Positions 23,508 to 32,255 of a stretch of DNA of 32,255 nt are shown here, piece after piece (position 1 is the stretch's first letter; each line of letters begins with the position of its first letter). The stretch spans positions 1-32,255 of the forward strand of contig CACGNO010000009.1 in assembly GCA_902574335.1 (NCBI GenBank), read 5' to 3'. Made by a program: the position numbers and the translations under genes. The notes under the pieces were generated by a model. It was not told the origin of the DNA, did no database searches, and saw only the letters and a list, made by a program, of their open reading frames with translations. Source of the DNA: an uncultured Bacteroidota bacterium (GTDB lineage: Bacteria > Bacteroidota > Bacteroidia > Flavobacteriales > Flavobacteriaceae).

Positions 23508-25303
23508 TAGTTTATTTCAACAGAATTATCCATTTGATTTATATCAGCAATTCTTTTTGAAGGATCAATTTCAACTTTACTCACCTTTTTATTTCCTTGA
23601 ACTTCAAACTCATATTCTGTTGAAGCCCAACTCCATGGCTCCATTAAATAAATTTCATTTTTAAAGGTTTTATAACCGTGTAATAAGTCGTTTGGAATGT
23701 AGTACATGTCAGACGAGCCGTCTTCAAAACAAACAACAACTTCAATTGGCATTGGAATTCTTGCTTTTCTTTTAAGGGTTATCACGCGCTCATCTTCTAA
23801 TGATGAGATATCAATTCCATAATCTATTTTGTGAGGTGTTCTTGTCCATTCATTTAAATACCATTCAAGTTCAAGATCAGAAACCTTCTCTGCAATCCTT
23901 TTAAAATCATTTGGTGTTGGGTGTTTAAACTTAAATTCTTCATAATACCTTCTTATCGTTTTGTTTAAGTTTTCTTTACCAATTATATAACCGAGTTGTG
24001 AAAGGAAAACAGACCCTTTGCTATATGCCGATGCGCCATAGGCAAAATTGTAGTCATATCTATCCGAGTGAATGGTTTGCGCCTGTTCAAAACCAGATTT
24101 AGCTAAAAGATAATACCTGTCATAGCTGCTTTTGTGGGGAAACTCAGGGTTTTTGTTGTTTACATAGTTTTCAGAAAGCGAAGTTATATATTCAGTAAAA
24201 CCTTCATCCATCCAAGCATGTTTTGACTCGTTTGTAGCCATTAGGTGTTGGAACCATGCATGCGCCATTTCGTGAGCAGTAACCCCGAGCAGGCTTGGAT
24301 AAGAACGTTCGCCAGTAATCATTGTGCACATAGCATACTCCATTCCCCCATCTCCCCCTTGAATAATTGAATATTGCTTCCAAGGATATGGGCCAATAGC
24401 TTCTTCAAAATATTTCATTAGTAAAACAGAGTCTTCTTGAAGTTTTTTCCAGTCCTCAACGTTTACAGTCGGTTTGTAAAAAAAGTGAAGATCTACACCA
24501 GACTCAGATTTTTTAATATCGTGTACATAATCAGGATCTGCTGCCCACGCAAAATCATGTACGTTTGGAGCATAGAATTTCCAGGTATTCTTTTTAGCCC
24601 CATTTTCTTTAGGATCTTTTTCTGTATACCCATGGCCGATTTCGTTAGCGTTTTGTAAATAACCAGTTCCACCCACAACATAGTCTTTATCAATTGTTAT
24701 ATTGACTGAGTAGTTCCCCCAAACACCATGAAACTCTCTTCCGATGTATGGGTTTGGATGCCAGCCCTCAGAATCATATTCTGCAAGTTTTGGAAACCAT
24801 TGTGTCATTGTCATATCAACCCCCTCTTTATTTAATTTTCCAGATCTTCTAATTTGAAGAGGAACTTGTGCTGTAAAAACCATACTAAGCTTTGTTTTTT
24901 TCCCTGGCAATAGAGGCTTGTTTAGTCTAGCCAACAAAATAGTTTCATTTACCTCATAATAAACATCTTTTCCATCTTGCTTTAAAGCAGAAACACTAAT
25001 GTCTCCGTAGTCTTTTTCTTCCAAAGCAACAATTCTGCTTCCTACCCTTCTGTCGGGGTCTCTAATTGTCCTAGAGCGAACATCCATTTGGCTGTTTGGT
25101 TTAAATGCATTGAAAAACAAGTGATAATAAACCTTTTTAATGGTGTCGTTCGAATTATTTGTATATATGATTGACTGATTTCCGTCATAAGTAAAGTCCG
25201 ATACATCTACAACTATATCCATTTCATATTCAACATGTTGTTGCCAATAGTTTTGGGAAAAAGAAAGCTGGAATGCAAGTAAAATAAATATTGTTCTAAT
25301 CAT
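23507..25303 (-). CDS. Secreted M1-family metallopeptidase (gluzincin)
   Basis: A 598-residue zinc aminopeptidase-type protein. The signal peptide is MIRTIFILLAFQLSFSQ. The N-terminal beta-sandwich (about residues 20-230) is followed by the thermolysin-like domain with the substrate-binding GGMEYAM and the zinc motif HEMAHAWFQH, with the third zinc ligand Glu 18 residues later in MDEGFTEY. A short C-terminal beta domain closes it. It lacks the long ERAP-like C-terminal helical domain of PepN, as is usual in Bacteroidota M1 proteins. It should trim peptides in the periplasm or outside. It lies 2 bp downstream of the MBL-fold gene and overlaps rnpA by one base. Confidence 0.93.
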   Translation of the reverse strand: MIRTIFILLAFQLSFSQNYWQQHVEYEMDIVVDVSDFTYDGNQSIIYTNNSNDTIKKVYYHLFFNAFKPNSQMDVRSRTIRDPDRRVGSRIVALEEKDYGDISVSALKQDGKDVYYEVNETILLARLNKPLLPGKKTKLSMVFTAQVPLQIRRSGKLNKEGVDMTMTQWFPKLAEYDSEGWHPNPYIGREFHGVWGNYSVNITIDKDYVVGGTGYLQNANEIGHGYTEKDPKENGAKKNTWKFYAPNVHDFAWAADPDYVHDIKKSESGVDLHFFYKPTVNVEDWKKLQEDSVLLMKYFEEAIGPYPWKQYSIIQGGDGGMEYAMCTMITGERSYPSLLGVTAHEMAHAWFQHLMATNESKHAWMDEGFTEYITSLSENYVNNKNPEFPHKSSYDRYYLLAKSGFEQAQTIHSDRYDYNFAYGASAYSKGSVFLSQLGYIIGKENLNKTIRRYYEEFKFKHPTPNDFKRIAEKVSDLELEWYLNEWTRTPHKIDYGIDISSLEDERVITLKRKARIPMPIEVVVCFEDGSSDMYYIPNDLLHGYKTFKNEIYLMEPWSWASTEYEFEVQGNKKVSKVEIDPSKRIADINQMDNSVEIN

Positions 25304-25305
25304 AA

Positions 25306-26160
25306 TTATAGTTCTTCTAATGAAAAAGACTTGTCAAATCTTATGCCTTTTTCTGTTTTTTTAAGGGAAACAATTTCATTGTTAGGATCATGCTCCATAA
25401 ACAACAAACATTCTTTTTCAAAAGCATCTTCCAGGAAAATTGATTTTTCTTTCATAGTTAATAAAGGCCTAACGTCATAGCCCATTATATACGGAACCGG
25501 AATATGCCCCGCAGTTGGAATAAGGTCTGCACAATAAATTAACTCTTTGCCCTTGAATTTAACCTTTGGAATCATTTGTTTTTCAGTATGCCCGTCTACA
25601 CACAAAACCTCTATTCCAAGCTCTTCGCTAAAGACAAATTCATTAGATGTGTTTTTTAGAAAACTCAAACGACCAGACTCTTTAATTGGAAGGAGGTTTT
25701 CATCTAAAAAAGAAGCTTTTTCTCTGGGATTAGGCTTGGCAGCCCAATTCCAGTGATTCTCATTGGACCAATAGTTGGCGTTCTTAAACTGAACATCATA
25801 TCGCTGTTTAGCATTATCCCAAAAAACAGCACCACCACAATGATCGAAATGAAGATGAGTTAACAATACATCTGTTATTTCATCAACTGCAAAACCAGCG
25901 GCATTTATTGATTTTACAAGGTCAAAATTACCCCATCTTTTATAGTGACTAAAAAACTTTTCGGACTGTTTATTACCCATTCCTGTATCAACCAGAATTA
26001 ATTTGCCACCGTCTTCAACAAGCATACACCTTGCGGACATATCAATCATATTATTGGAGTCTGCCGGGTTTGTTTTTTCCCACAGTGATTTTGGCACAAC
26101 ACCAAACATTGCTCCTCCGTCGAGCTTAAAGTTCCCAGCCTGAATAGAGTAGAGATTCAT
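25306..26160 (-). CDS. Metallo-beta-lactamase-fold hydrolase
   Basis: A 284-residue cytoplasmic enzyme with the dinuclear zinc motif LTHLHFDHCGG (HxHxDH), preceded by the ILVDTGMGNK loop and followed by further ligand positions in VLCVDGHTEKQ and LIYCADLIPTAGH (Asp). The layout matches the group that includes quorum-quenching lactonases and methyl parathion hydrolase-like proteins, but the substrate cannot be deduced. It lies 18 bp downstream of the APC-Usp permease and 2 bp upstream of the M1 peptidase gene, so it belongs to the same transcription unit. Confidence 0.88.
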   Translation of the reverse strand: MNLYSIQAGNFKLDGGAMFGVVPKSLWEKTNPADSNNMIDMSARCMLVEDGGKLILVDTGMGNKQSEKFFSHYKRWGNFDLVKSINAAGFAVDEITDVLLTHLHFDHCGGAVFWDNAKQRYDVQFKNANYWSNENHWNWAAKPNPREKASFLDENLLPIKESGRLSFLKNTSNEFVFSEELGIEVLCVDGHTEKQMIPKVKFKGKELIYCADLIPTAGHIPVPYIMGYDVRPLLTMKEKSIFLEDAFEKECLLFMEHDPNNEIVSLKKTEKGIRFDKSFSLEEL

Positions 26161-26178
26161 TGTTGTAAATGTAAAGAA

Positions 26179-28353
26179 TTATCTTATAGTCAGCCTGAGA
26201 ACGGAACATGCGGCAGTTTTAACAAACCGGTCCTCACCAACTCCAAAAAGAACATTAAGCCAATTATCTTTTTCAGGTGTTCCAAGAATTAACAGATCAT
26301 ATCCTGCAGATTCCTCTGAAATTGTTTCTACAGGGTCGTTGCTTTTCACAATTTTAAGCTCAGATTTTGATTTTGTAGATGAAAGAATTTCCTCCGAAGT
26401 TTTCTTAAGCTTGCTACCTTCTTTTTCACCTTCAGAAACAATGTTTAATAGAGTTAGAGATGCACCAAAATGTTGACATATCTTATCAGCTACATCAATA
26501 AAAGCTTGATTTCTTCGTCCTGGTCTCAGCGCTATCAACACTTTTGAAAACCTTCTTACCCCGTTGTCCTTAAATAGGCCCAAGTTGGAGTTTACGTTTT
26601 TTAGAAGCCATCCTATTGGGTTTCCGACAAATATCCCAGAATGCTCTCTTCCGTCCCACTCCATAACAAGCCACTTACACTTGCTTTGACCCGTTATGTT
26701 ATCAATTGAGTTTGCTACATCATGAGTGGCAATACATTCATAGGAGATGTTAAGTTTTTTATATTTTTTAAGATGCTCTATGCGTCTTTTTTTAGATTCA
26801 GATGCTGGAGTGTCAAGGTCAATTGCCTCCAAAAAAGTTTGATTAGGAACTTCCAACAAGTTTATTGTATTAATCTTAGACTTGTCATTAATTGATGACG
26901 CCATCTCAACAAGCATTTCGGTAGAAGTTTCATCGCCTAATAGCGGAACAACTATTTCAGCATTTGTGTTGCTAATGTCTTCTATAGAGCTTGTGCTTTG
27001 TTTGTTGTCAGCTAGATCTTGACCAGATGAACTTCCTTTAAAAAGGAAGGATAAAAACCCATAATTAGAAAACACACCTTTTCTATTGGTGTTTTTACCA
27101 TAAGCTAGAAAAATGAAAAATCCGAGAACAAAAATACCGGCTACAGAAACTATAGGCATAAAACCTAAGTAAAAAAGCAATACAAAACCACTGACAATTC
27201 CAAAAAGCTGCACATAAGGATAGAAAGGAGATTTATATTTAGGATTATACCACTGAGCAGAAGTTTCTCTTAAAACAATAACTGCAAGATTAACAGAAAC
27301 AAACATCATAACTTTAAAAGCACTCGCAAGCTTGGCGATCTTCTCAACATCAAGATAAAATACAGCTAAACCAATAATTATACAGGTTACTATAATTGAA
27401 TTTACTGGTGTTAAAAAACGAGAATTAACTGTGCCAAAAAACCCGGGCAACATTTTATCTCTAGCCATTGCAAAAGGAAATCTTGAAGACGCTAAAACAC
27501 CTGAATTTGCCATAGAAAGAAGTGTTATGACACCAACAATACCTGCAGCATAACCAAAACTTTCACCTCCCAAAACTTTTGAAAGTGTATATATCGGCCT
27601 AATATCAGTTGAAAGAGCAGACGCTTCAACATTACCAACTAAAACTAGCGCGACTAAAACATAAACAGCAGTAATTAGAAATAATGAAATTAACATTGAG
27701 CGTGGAAGATTTTTTTCAGGATTTTTAATTTCACCTGCTACAGCAGCAACCTTTGTAACACCAGCATAGGAAATATAAAGAAAGGCAACGGCAGATATAA
27801 AACCATAGTTTCCATCTGAGAACACAGGGCTTAGCATTTCAGAATCAAAAGAATTAAAACCAAAAGCTATTACAAGTAAAAGAGAAATTATGCTAATGGA
27901 AACAATTGCTAGCTGTGTGTTACCCACCTTTTTAACCCCGAACACATTTAGAATTAATATTAAGCCCAAAGAAATTAGGGCAACAATTTTTGACAAACCC
28001 TCATCAATCTGAACAACTACATATAAATAAGCGCTTAAACCAACCAAAGAGAAAGCACTTTTTAACAACAATGAAAGCCACAAGCCAAGTCCAGAAACTG
28101 TCCCAAACAAAGGGCCAAAAGCTCTCTCAATGTAAACATAGGTTCCACCTGATTTTGGCATTGCTGTTGCAAGCTCGGATTTAGACAAAACAGCAGGAAG
28201 AATACAAAGGGCAGCAACTAAAAAAGCTAACCATATAGAAGAACCAGTAATGCCTACAGCAATTCCAGGTAAAACAAAAATACCACTTAACATTCCGCCA
28301 ACACTTATGGCAATAGCAGTGGGAAGCGTTAAGGTTCTTTGAAGTTTTTTCAC
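26179..28353 (-). CDS. APC-family amino-acid permease with C-terminal Usp domains
   Basis: A 724-residue inner-membrane transporter. The N-terminal ~430 residues hold about 12 hydrophobic helices of the amino acid-polyamine-organocation superfamily. The first helix has the conserved GMLSGIFVLPGIA discontinuity, and ATAMPKSGGTYVYIERAFGPLFG is a hallmark APC segment. The C-terminal ~260 residues are soluble with two universal-stress-protein-like units (IVVPLLGDETSTEMLVEMAS; VLIALRPGRRNQAFIDVA), the second ending in YDLLILGTPEK and VKTAACSVLRL. Such APC-Usp fusions are known and the Usp part is thought to regulate transport. Substrate unknown. It starts 19 bp after the SCO1-like stop. Confidence 0.92.
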   Translation of the reverse strand: MKKLQRTLTLPTAIAISVGGMLSGIFVLPGIAVGITGSSIWLAFLVAALCILPAVLSKSELATAMPKSGGTYVYIERAFGPLFGTVSGLGLWLSLLLKSAFSLVGLSAYLYVVVQIDEGLSKIVALISLGLILILNVFGVKKVGNTQLAIVSISIISLLLVIAFGFNSFDSEMLSPVFSDGNYGFISAVAFLYISYAGVTKVAAVAGEIKNPEKNLPRSMLISLFLITAVYVLVALVLVGNVEASALSTDIRPIYTLSKVLGGESFGYAAGIVGVITLLSMANSGVLASSRFPFAMARDKMLPGFFGTVNSRFLTPVNSIIVTCIIIGLAVFYLDVEKIAKLASAFKVMMFVSVNLAVIVLRETSAQWYNPKYKSPFYPYVQLFGIVSGFVLLFYLGFMPIVSVAGIFVLGFFIFLAYGKNTNRKGVFSNYGFLSFLFKGSSSGQDLADNKQSTSSIEDISNTNAEIVVPLLGDETSTEMLVEMASSINDKSKINTINLLEVPNQTFLEAIDLDTPASESKKRRIEHLKKYKKLNISYECIATHDVANSIDNITGQSKCKWLVMEWDGREHSGIFVGNPIGWLLKNVNSNLGLFKDNGVRRFSKVLIALRPGRRNQAFIDVADKICQHFGASLTLLNIVSEGEKEGSKLKKTSEEILSSTKSKSELKIVKSNDPVETISEESAGYDLLILGTPEKDNWLNVLFGVGEDRFVKTAACSVLRLTIR

Positions 28354-28372
28354 TTATTCTAAAATAAAGAAA

Positions 28373-29005
28373 TTATTTATTTAAAAAGAGAATGTCTTCA
28401 ATTAACTGTTCCATTTCTAAACCCAAGGTGCCGTTGTAAATTCCTCTGATCCTTAAACTCTTGTCTACTAAAAGAAAATGTTCAGTATGTAAAAAATCTG
28501 TACTATCTTTTGTAAAACCAATTTCTTCCTCAGCAAAATAAGATTTTCTAGCAAGAGAATAAATCTTGTTTTTGTCCCCCGTTAGGAAATGCCAGTTTTC
28601 AGAATTGAGAGTAAACTCTTTTTTATACCTATTTAAAACTTCAGGACTGTCGAGCCATGGTGTTACTGTAAATGAAACCAAATTAACATCTGGGTTGTTT
28701 TGAAACTTCTTTTCAACCTCCACCATGTTTGTGGTCATTTTTGGGCAAATATGAGTGCAAGACGTAAAGATAAAGTTTGCAACATGAATTTTTCCTCTTA
28801 AATCTTTGGAGCCAAAACTATTTCCGTTGTTATCGGTAAAAGCAAAATCTTCAATTTTATGAGTAATGGTTTTTTCTAATTGAGCGTTATTTTTTATAAA
28901 AACAGGCTCAAAATCAGGAGAGTTGTAGTATGGAAGGTGATTAATAGGGCTGTTACAAGAGAGTATAAACAGAAAGCTACATGTCAAAAACCTCTTCAGA
29001 AACAT
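28373..29005 (-). CDS. SCO1/SenC-family lipoprotein
   Basis: A thioredoxin-fold protein of the SCO family, used in copper delivery to cytochrome oxidase CuA or in envelope redox control. The copper/thiol motif is CTHIC (C-x3-C) in FTSCTHICPKM, and the distal His is in HTEHFLLVDKSLRIRG. The ORF track begins at 29035, but the ATG at 29005 is preferred because it gives a clean lipoprotein signal MFLKRFLTCSFLFILSC. With that start it overlaps the MORN gene by 29 nt. It is the third of three consecutive lipoprotein genes (YHYH, MORN, SCO), a grouping that hints at a shared envelope, possibly copper-linked, role; that link is inference. Confidence 0.9.
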   Translation of the reverse strand: MFLKRFLTCSFLFILSCNSPINHLPYYNSPDFEPVFIKNNAQLEKTITHKIEDFAFTDNNGNSFGSKDLRGKIHVANFIFTSCTHICPKMTTNMVEVEKKFQNNPDVNLVSFTVTPWLDSPEVLNRYKKEFTLNSENWHFLTGDKNKIYSLARKSYFAEEEIGFTKDSTDFLHTEHFLLVDKSLRIRGIYNGTLGLEMEQLIEDILFLNK

Positions 29006-29549
29006 TTGTACAGTTTTTTGTGCCAAGCAATCCATAGCGCCTATTGTTTTTAATTATGTAATTAGACTTTATTTTTCCGTCAAGATACCAAACTTTTTGA
29101 GAGCCAAACTCGCGCCCCATTTTATAATTAAACTCTTCAATTAATTGTCCGTCTTTTGCCCACAAACTGTTAGTCCCATTATATTCTCCATTTTTAAACA
29201 TAAAAACAAAGTTCTTTGCCCCATCATTATAAAAGCCTTCATACAAACCAACCTTAAGGCCTTTTTTGTAAAACCTTCTTTCTTTTAGAGAGCCGTTAGG
29301 GTAAAATGTTTTCCAAACTCCATGTTTAAGACCGTTTTTATATTCTCCAATTAAGATTGTGTCTCTATCTTCATTTGTGTTATAAACAATTCCTGAAAAA
29401 ACTTCTCCTTTATAGGCTGTTTGCTTGCTAAAACCATCAAAATCTTTAGATTCTTCGTGAACAACCAGCCGATTATTGGGATTACACCCAATAAAAAAAA
29501 CGAAAACAATCAATAAAAGCCTATTGACTAACTGTGCCGGGGATTCCAT
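28977..29549 (-). CDS. MORN-repeat lipoprotein (YwqK-like)
   Basis: A lipid-anchored periplasmic or outer-membrane protein. Signal and lipobox are LLLIVFVFFIGCNP. The mature part is a row of MORN/YwqK-type beta-hairpin repeats: GEYKNGLKHGVWKTFYPNGS, KKGLKVGLYEGFYNDGA, KNGEYNGTNSLWAKDGQL and GREFGSQKVWYLDGK. Databases often call such proteins 'YwqK-family antitoxin', but no toxin partner is visible here. I chose the ATG at 29549 instead of 29564 as the nearest to the signal; it overlaps the YHYH gene end by 29 nt. The C-terminus (NCTNVSEEVFDM) overlaps the next gene's signal sequence. Confidence 0.85.
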   Translation of the reverse strand: MESPAQLVNRLLLIVFVFFIGCNPNNRLVVHEESKDFDGFSKQTAYKGEVFSGIVYNTNEDRDTILIGEYKNGLKHGVWKTFYPNGSLKERRFYKKGLKVGLYEGFYNDGAKNFVFMFKNGEYNGTNSLWAKDGQLIEEFNYKMGREFGSQKVWYLDGKIKSNYIIKNNRRYGLLGTKNCTNVSEEVFDM

Positions 29550-30306
29550 AATAACCACTGCCATTTAAATAAGGATCGTCTGCAGTCAAATGATAGTGAT
29601 AGATACCGCTAGGAAAATCAGAAGTGCTGTGTGAGTGACCGTGATAATTATCAAGATCAGAGCTTTGAATAATATTCCCATTCTCTTCTGGCCCATAAAC
29701 AGGGAAGCCGTCTAAAAGAAAGCCAATAATCACGTTTCTCCCTTTTGCTTTTGTTGTCAATATTGGTTCCATATGATAATGATATCTTCCATCAACACCA
29801 TTTTCTTGCCCAGGAGCAATAGGAGCAGGATGTCCATTACCTTGATCAAAAGAATTAATTTCTCTAGTTAAAGGCTGGTTCATACCAGCGTACTGATTAT
29901 AAAAAGGGACACCATTCAAAGACACTCCAATTGGCCCCATAGACGTAGGCGTTGAAGATGAAGCTTTTGTAGGTCTAATAGGAATTTTAAACCTTAAGTT
30001 AAGAGTTGTAATACCATTAGGGTTTTTGTTCCAATTGTTTACAAAAGGGTTTGAACCGTCATATGCCTCGTACAAAACATGATCTAAAGGGAAGTAAGGG
30101 CTTTTGTGGTCAGGGACTCCATTCGTGTTTATATAAACATAATTTCCTTGAATATAAATTTGAGAAGTCACACCATAAACCTTTTCATAAACTGAAAGCG
30201 GGATAGCAACATTTTCATCAGCTGGCTCATTTGGACAACAATCATTTTCATCGCTACAAGAAATCAACACAGATAAAGCAAACAGAATTAAAAAAAATCT
30301 TCTCAT
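29521..30306 (-). CDS. YHYH-domain lipoprotein
   Basis: An exported lipoprotein with signal and lipobox RRFFLILFALSVLISCSDE. The ORF track starts at 30345, but the ATG at 30306 (MRRFF) gives a proper signal and avoids overlapping lepA. The mature part carries the YHYH domain: GVDGRYHYHMEP, IGFLLDGFPVYGPEENG, the His-rich NYHGHSHSTSDF, and GIYHYHLTADDPY. YHYH proteins are an uncharacterised family widespread in aquatic bacteria; the conserved His clusters suggest metal binding, which is inference. It is first of three overlapping lipoprotein genes with MORN and SCO1-like proteins, 31 bp downstream of lepA. Confidence 0.9.
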   Translation of the reverse strand: MRRFFLILFALSVLISCSDENDCCPNEPADENVAIPLSVYEKVYGVTSQIYIQGNYVYINTNGVPDHKSPYFPLDHVLYEAYDGSNPFVNNWNKNPNGITTLNLRFKIPIRPTKASSSTPTSMGPIGVSLNGVPFYNQYAGMNQPLTREINSFDQGNGHPAPIAPGQENGVDGRYHYHMEPILTTKAKGRNVIIGFLLDGFPVYGPEENGNIIQSSDLDNYHGHSHSTSDFPSGIYHYHLTADDPYLNGSGYYGIPGTVSQ

Positions 30307-30337
30307 AGATATAATGTACCAAAAATTACGCCAATAA

Positions 30338-32134
30338 TTAATCATTTAATTTTAACACAGCCATAAAAGCCTGTTGAGGAATTTCAACATTTCCAATCTG
30401 CCTCATTTTCTTTTTTCCTTTCTTTTGGTTTTCTAAAAGCTTTCTTTTTCTGGTTATATCTCCGCCATAACATTTAGCAGTAACATCTTTTCTAACAGCC
30501 TTAATGGTTTCTCTGGCTATAATTTTAGAGCCAATTGCCGCTTGAACAGGGATGTCAAATTGTTGTCTTGGAATTAACTCCTTAAGCTTTTCACATATTT
30601 TTTTGCCCATTCTGTATGCGTTGTCAAAATGAATTAGCGCAGAGAGAGCATCAACAGGGTTTCCGTTTAAAAGCAGATCTAGTCTAATTAATTTAGATGT
30701 TTTAAAACCTAAAGGACTGTAGTCAAAAGAAGCATATCCCTTTGAAATTGATTTAAGACGGTCATAAAAGTCAAAAACAATTTCTGCCAAAGGCATGTCA
30801 AAAGAAAGCTCTACTCTTTCAGTTGTTAGGTATGTCTGGTTTGTTATTTCACCTCTTTTTTCAATACAAAGATTCATAACAGGACCTACAAAATCTGATT
30901 TTGTAATTATAGAGGCCTTAATATATGGTTCCTCAACCCTGTCTAAAAAAGACGGCTCAGGCAAATCGGAAGGAGTGTTGACTATAATCCTTTCATCAGA
31001 CTGTTTCTTGGTATAAGCGTGATATGAAACATTCGGAACGGTAGTTATTACAGCCATATTGAACTCTCTATCAAGCCTTTCTTGAATTATTTCTAAATGA
31101 AGCATTCCTAAAAAACCACACCTGAAACCAAACCCTAGTGCAGATGAGCTTTCAGGAGCAAAGACTAATGATGCATCATTCAGCTGAAGCTTTTCTATAG
31201 ATGACCGTAAATCTTCATAATCATCGCTATCAACAGGATAGATTCCTGCAAAAACCATAGGCTTAACCTCTTCAAAACCCGATATAGCATCTGTACCAAT
31301 ATAATTACCATCTACTATTGTATCACCAACTTTTATTTCTTTAGCGTTTTTAATTCCAGTTATTAAATATCCAACATCTCCAGCTCCAACACTTTGTTTA
31401 GGCTGTTGTTTTAGATTAAGCGTACCCACTTCATCAGCAAAATATTTTTTACCAGTTGCACAAAACTTTATTTGTTGCCCTTTGGATATTTTTCCAGAGA
31501 AAACTCTAAAATATATTTCAATCCCCCTAAAAGGATTAAAAACAGAGTCAAAAATTAAAGCCTTTAAATCGTTGGTTTCGTCTGTTTTTGGAGCCGGAAC
31601 TCTTTCAATTATAGCCTTAAGAATTTCTCCAATTCCTTCACCTGTTTTAGCAGAAGCTTTAATAATATCGACTTCATTACACCCCAATAAGTCAACAATA
31701 TCATCAGAGACCTCCTCTGGTTTTGCTGATGGCAAATCAATTTTATTTAACACGGGTATTATTTCTAAATCATTTTCTAAGGCCAAGTATAAATTTGATA
31801 TTGTTTGAGCTTGTACACTCTGTGCAGCATCAACAATTAATAAAGCACCTTCACATGCAGCTATAGACCTAGAAACCTCATATGAAAAATCAACATGACC
31901 AGGAGTGTCTATTAAATTTAAAATATATTTTTCACCATTAAACGAGTATTCCATTTGAATTGCATGAGACTTAATAGTAATTCCTCTTTCTCTTTCAAGA
32001 TCCATGTTGTCAAGGAGTTGATCTTGCTTTTCTCTGTCTGAAACTGCACCGGTTTCATCAAGCAGCCTGTCTGCCAAGGTGCTTTTACCGTGGTCAATGT
32101 GTGCGATTATGCAAAAATTTCGAATTTTACTCAT
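30338..32134 (-). CDS. lepA: Elongation factor 4 (LepA)
   Basis: A translational GTPase that acts on stalled or initiating ribosomes. The G domain shows [15 protein letters not shown] (P-loop), [11 protein letters not shown] (switch I), [12 protein letters not shown] (G3) and PVLNKIDLP (G4). The EF4-specific C-terminal domain ends in [24 protein letters not shown] and is complete. Length 598 matches the family. A -7 box ends 13 nt before the ATG, so the 5' leader may be only about 8 nt. It heads the long minus-strand run and diverges from dusB. Confidence 0.98.
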   Translation of the reverse strand: MSKIRNFCIIAHIDHGKSTLADRLLDETGAVSDREKQDQLLDNMDLERERGITIKSHAIQMEYSFNGEKYILNLIDTPGHVDFSYEVSRSIAACEGALLIVDAAQSVQAQTISNLYLALENDLEIIPVLNKIDLPSAKPEEVSDDIVDLLGCNEVDIIKASAKTGEGIGEILKAIIERVPAPKTDETNDLKALIFDSVFNPFRGIEIYFRVFSGKISKGQQIKFCATGKKYFADEVGTLNLKQQPKQSVGAGDVGYLITGIKNAKEIKVGDTIVDGNYIGTDAISGFEEVKPMVFAGIYPVDSDDYEDLRSSIEKLQLNDASLVFAPESSSALGFGFRCGFLGMLHLEIIQERLDREFNMAVITTVPNVSYHAYTKKQSDERIIVNTPSDLPEPSFLDRVEEPYIKASIITKSDFVGPVMNLCIEKRGEITNQTYLTTERVELSFDMPLAEIVFDFYDRLKSISKGYASFDYSPLGFKTSKLIRLDLLLNGNPVDALSALIHFDNAYRMGKKICEKLKELIPRQQFDIPVQAAIGSKIIARETIKAVRKDVTAKCYGGDITRKRKLLENQKKGKKKMRQIGNVEIPQQAFMAVLKLND

Positions 32135-32147
32135 ATGAAATCATTAA

Positions 32148-32155
32148 CAAATATA
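32148..32155 (-). promoter_or_regulatory. -7 box for lepA
   Basis: The minus strand reads TATATTTG, an exact TAnnTTTG match ending 13 nt before the lepA ATG. Confidence 0.55.
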
Positions 32156-32194
32156 AATTAATTAATCCCTTTTTTCGAGTAAAAGATAATAGAT

Positions 32195-32202
32195 TAAATT
32201 TG
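32195..32202 (+). promoter_or_regulatory. -7 box for dusB
   Basis: TAAATTTG matches TAnnTTTG exactly and lies 20 nt before the GTG taken as the dusB start; its last base is also the G of an earlier in-frame GTG (32202), which would then lie upstream of the transcription start. Confidence 0.5.
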
Positions 32203-32222
32203 TGACACTTAAAACCAAGAGT

Positions 32223-32255
32223 GTGGCTAAAATTGGAAACATAGATTTAGGAGAG
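32223..32255 (+). CDS. dusB: tRNA-dihydrouridine synthase, N-terminal fragment cut by window edge
   Basis: The last bases read GTG then AKIGNIDLGE. This matches the usual N-terminus of flavobacterial DusB (MxKIGNIxL followed by the FPLLLAPMEDVSD region that would lie beyond the window). DusB reduces uridines in tRNA D loops. An earlier in-frame GTG at 32202 would add seven residues but sits on the -7 box. The gene diverges from lepA, an arrangement I regard as common in the class. Only 11 codons are visible, so the call rests on this short match and context. Confidence 0.55.
   Translation, partial: MAKIGNIDLGE

Noticed and set aside
28977-29549. Toxin-antitoxin system, from the database name 'YwqK family antitoxin' for MORN proteins
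   Set aside because: The protein is a lipoprotein with no toxin gene beside it; neighbours are envelope lipoproteins.
31482-31808. 108-aa plus-strand ORF inside lepA
   Set aside because: Antisense to a highly conserved part of EF4.

Overview
The window looks like a chromosomal segment from a marine member of the Flavobacteriia (Bacteroidota). It is AT-rich, with acidic proteins, Bacteroidota-type -7 promoter boxes (TAnnTTTG) in front of several genes, and a typical flavobacterial gene set. No rRNA, CRISPR array, prophage or intact insertion sequence is visible. Species assignment is inference from protein style only.

Layout. (1) Positions 1-3.6 kb, plus strand: the 3' part of an alkB-type alkane 1-monooxygenase, gltX, an SPFH/band-7 protein and a small NTF2-like lipoprotein. 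(2) 3.8-8.8 kb: two unfamiliar genes in convergent orientation, a 1450-residue cytoplasmic TPR protein with unrecognised ends and a 191-residue acidic protein. They sit between gltX-SPFH and glnS-folB-tRNA-Cys. (3) 8.8-14.6 kb: glnS and folB diverge from a 54-bp intergenic region. Then come tRNA-Cys with a strong terminator, and the minus-strand run rnr, alpha/beta hydrolase, LysE-type exporter. (4) 14.6-16.5 kb: an AT-rich 377-bp spacer, the tight plus-strand cluster rpiB, ElaA-like acetyltransferase and an orphan 151-residue gene, then a scar holding a DUF3883-like gene fragment and a GC-richer palindromic patch. (5) 16.5-22.7 kb: sppA (with a GAA-repeat-encoded poly-Glu insert) and a secreted endonuclease/exonuclease/phosphatase on the minus strand, divergent from a secreted S9 peptidase resembling chloroplast glutamyl endopeptidase, and an orphan secreted protein behind a promoter with a perfect palindrome. 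(6) 22.7-32.1 kb, minus strand: lepA, a YHYH lipoprotein, a MORN lipoprotein, a SCO1/SenC lipoprotein, an APC permease fused to Usp domains, a metallo-beta-lactamase-fold hydrolase, an M1 aminopeptidase, rnpA and an NTF2-like lipoprotein. The first codons of dusB lie at the right edge, divergent from lepA.

How the genes fit together. Much of the window is translation and RNA housekeeping (gltX, glnS, tRNA-Cys, rnpA, rnr, lepA, dusB) interleaved with envelope and protein-turnover genes (SPFH, sppA, S9, M1). Best candidates for undescribed biology are the giant TPR protein with its convergent neighbour, the YHYH-MORN-SCO lipoprotein trio, and the orphan secreted protein under a palindromic operator-like site. 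All of these are inferences from sequence and context.
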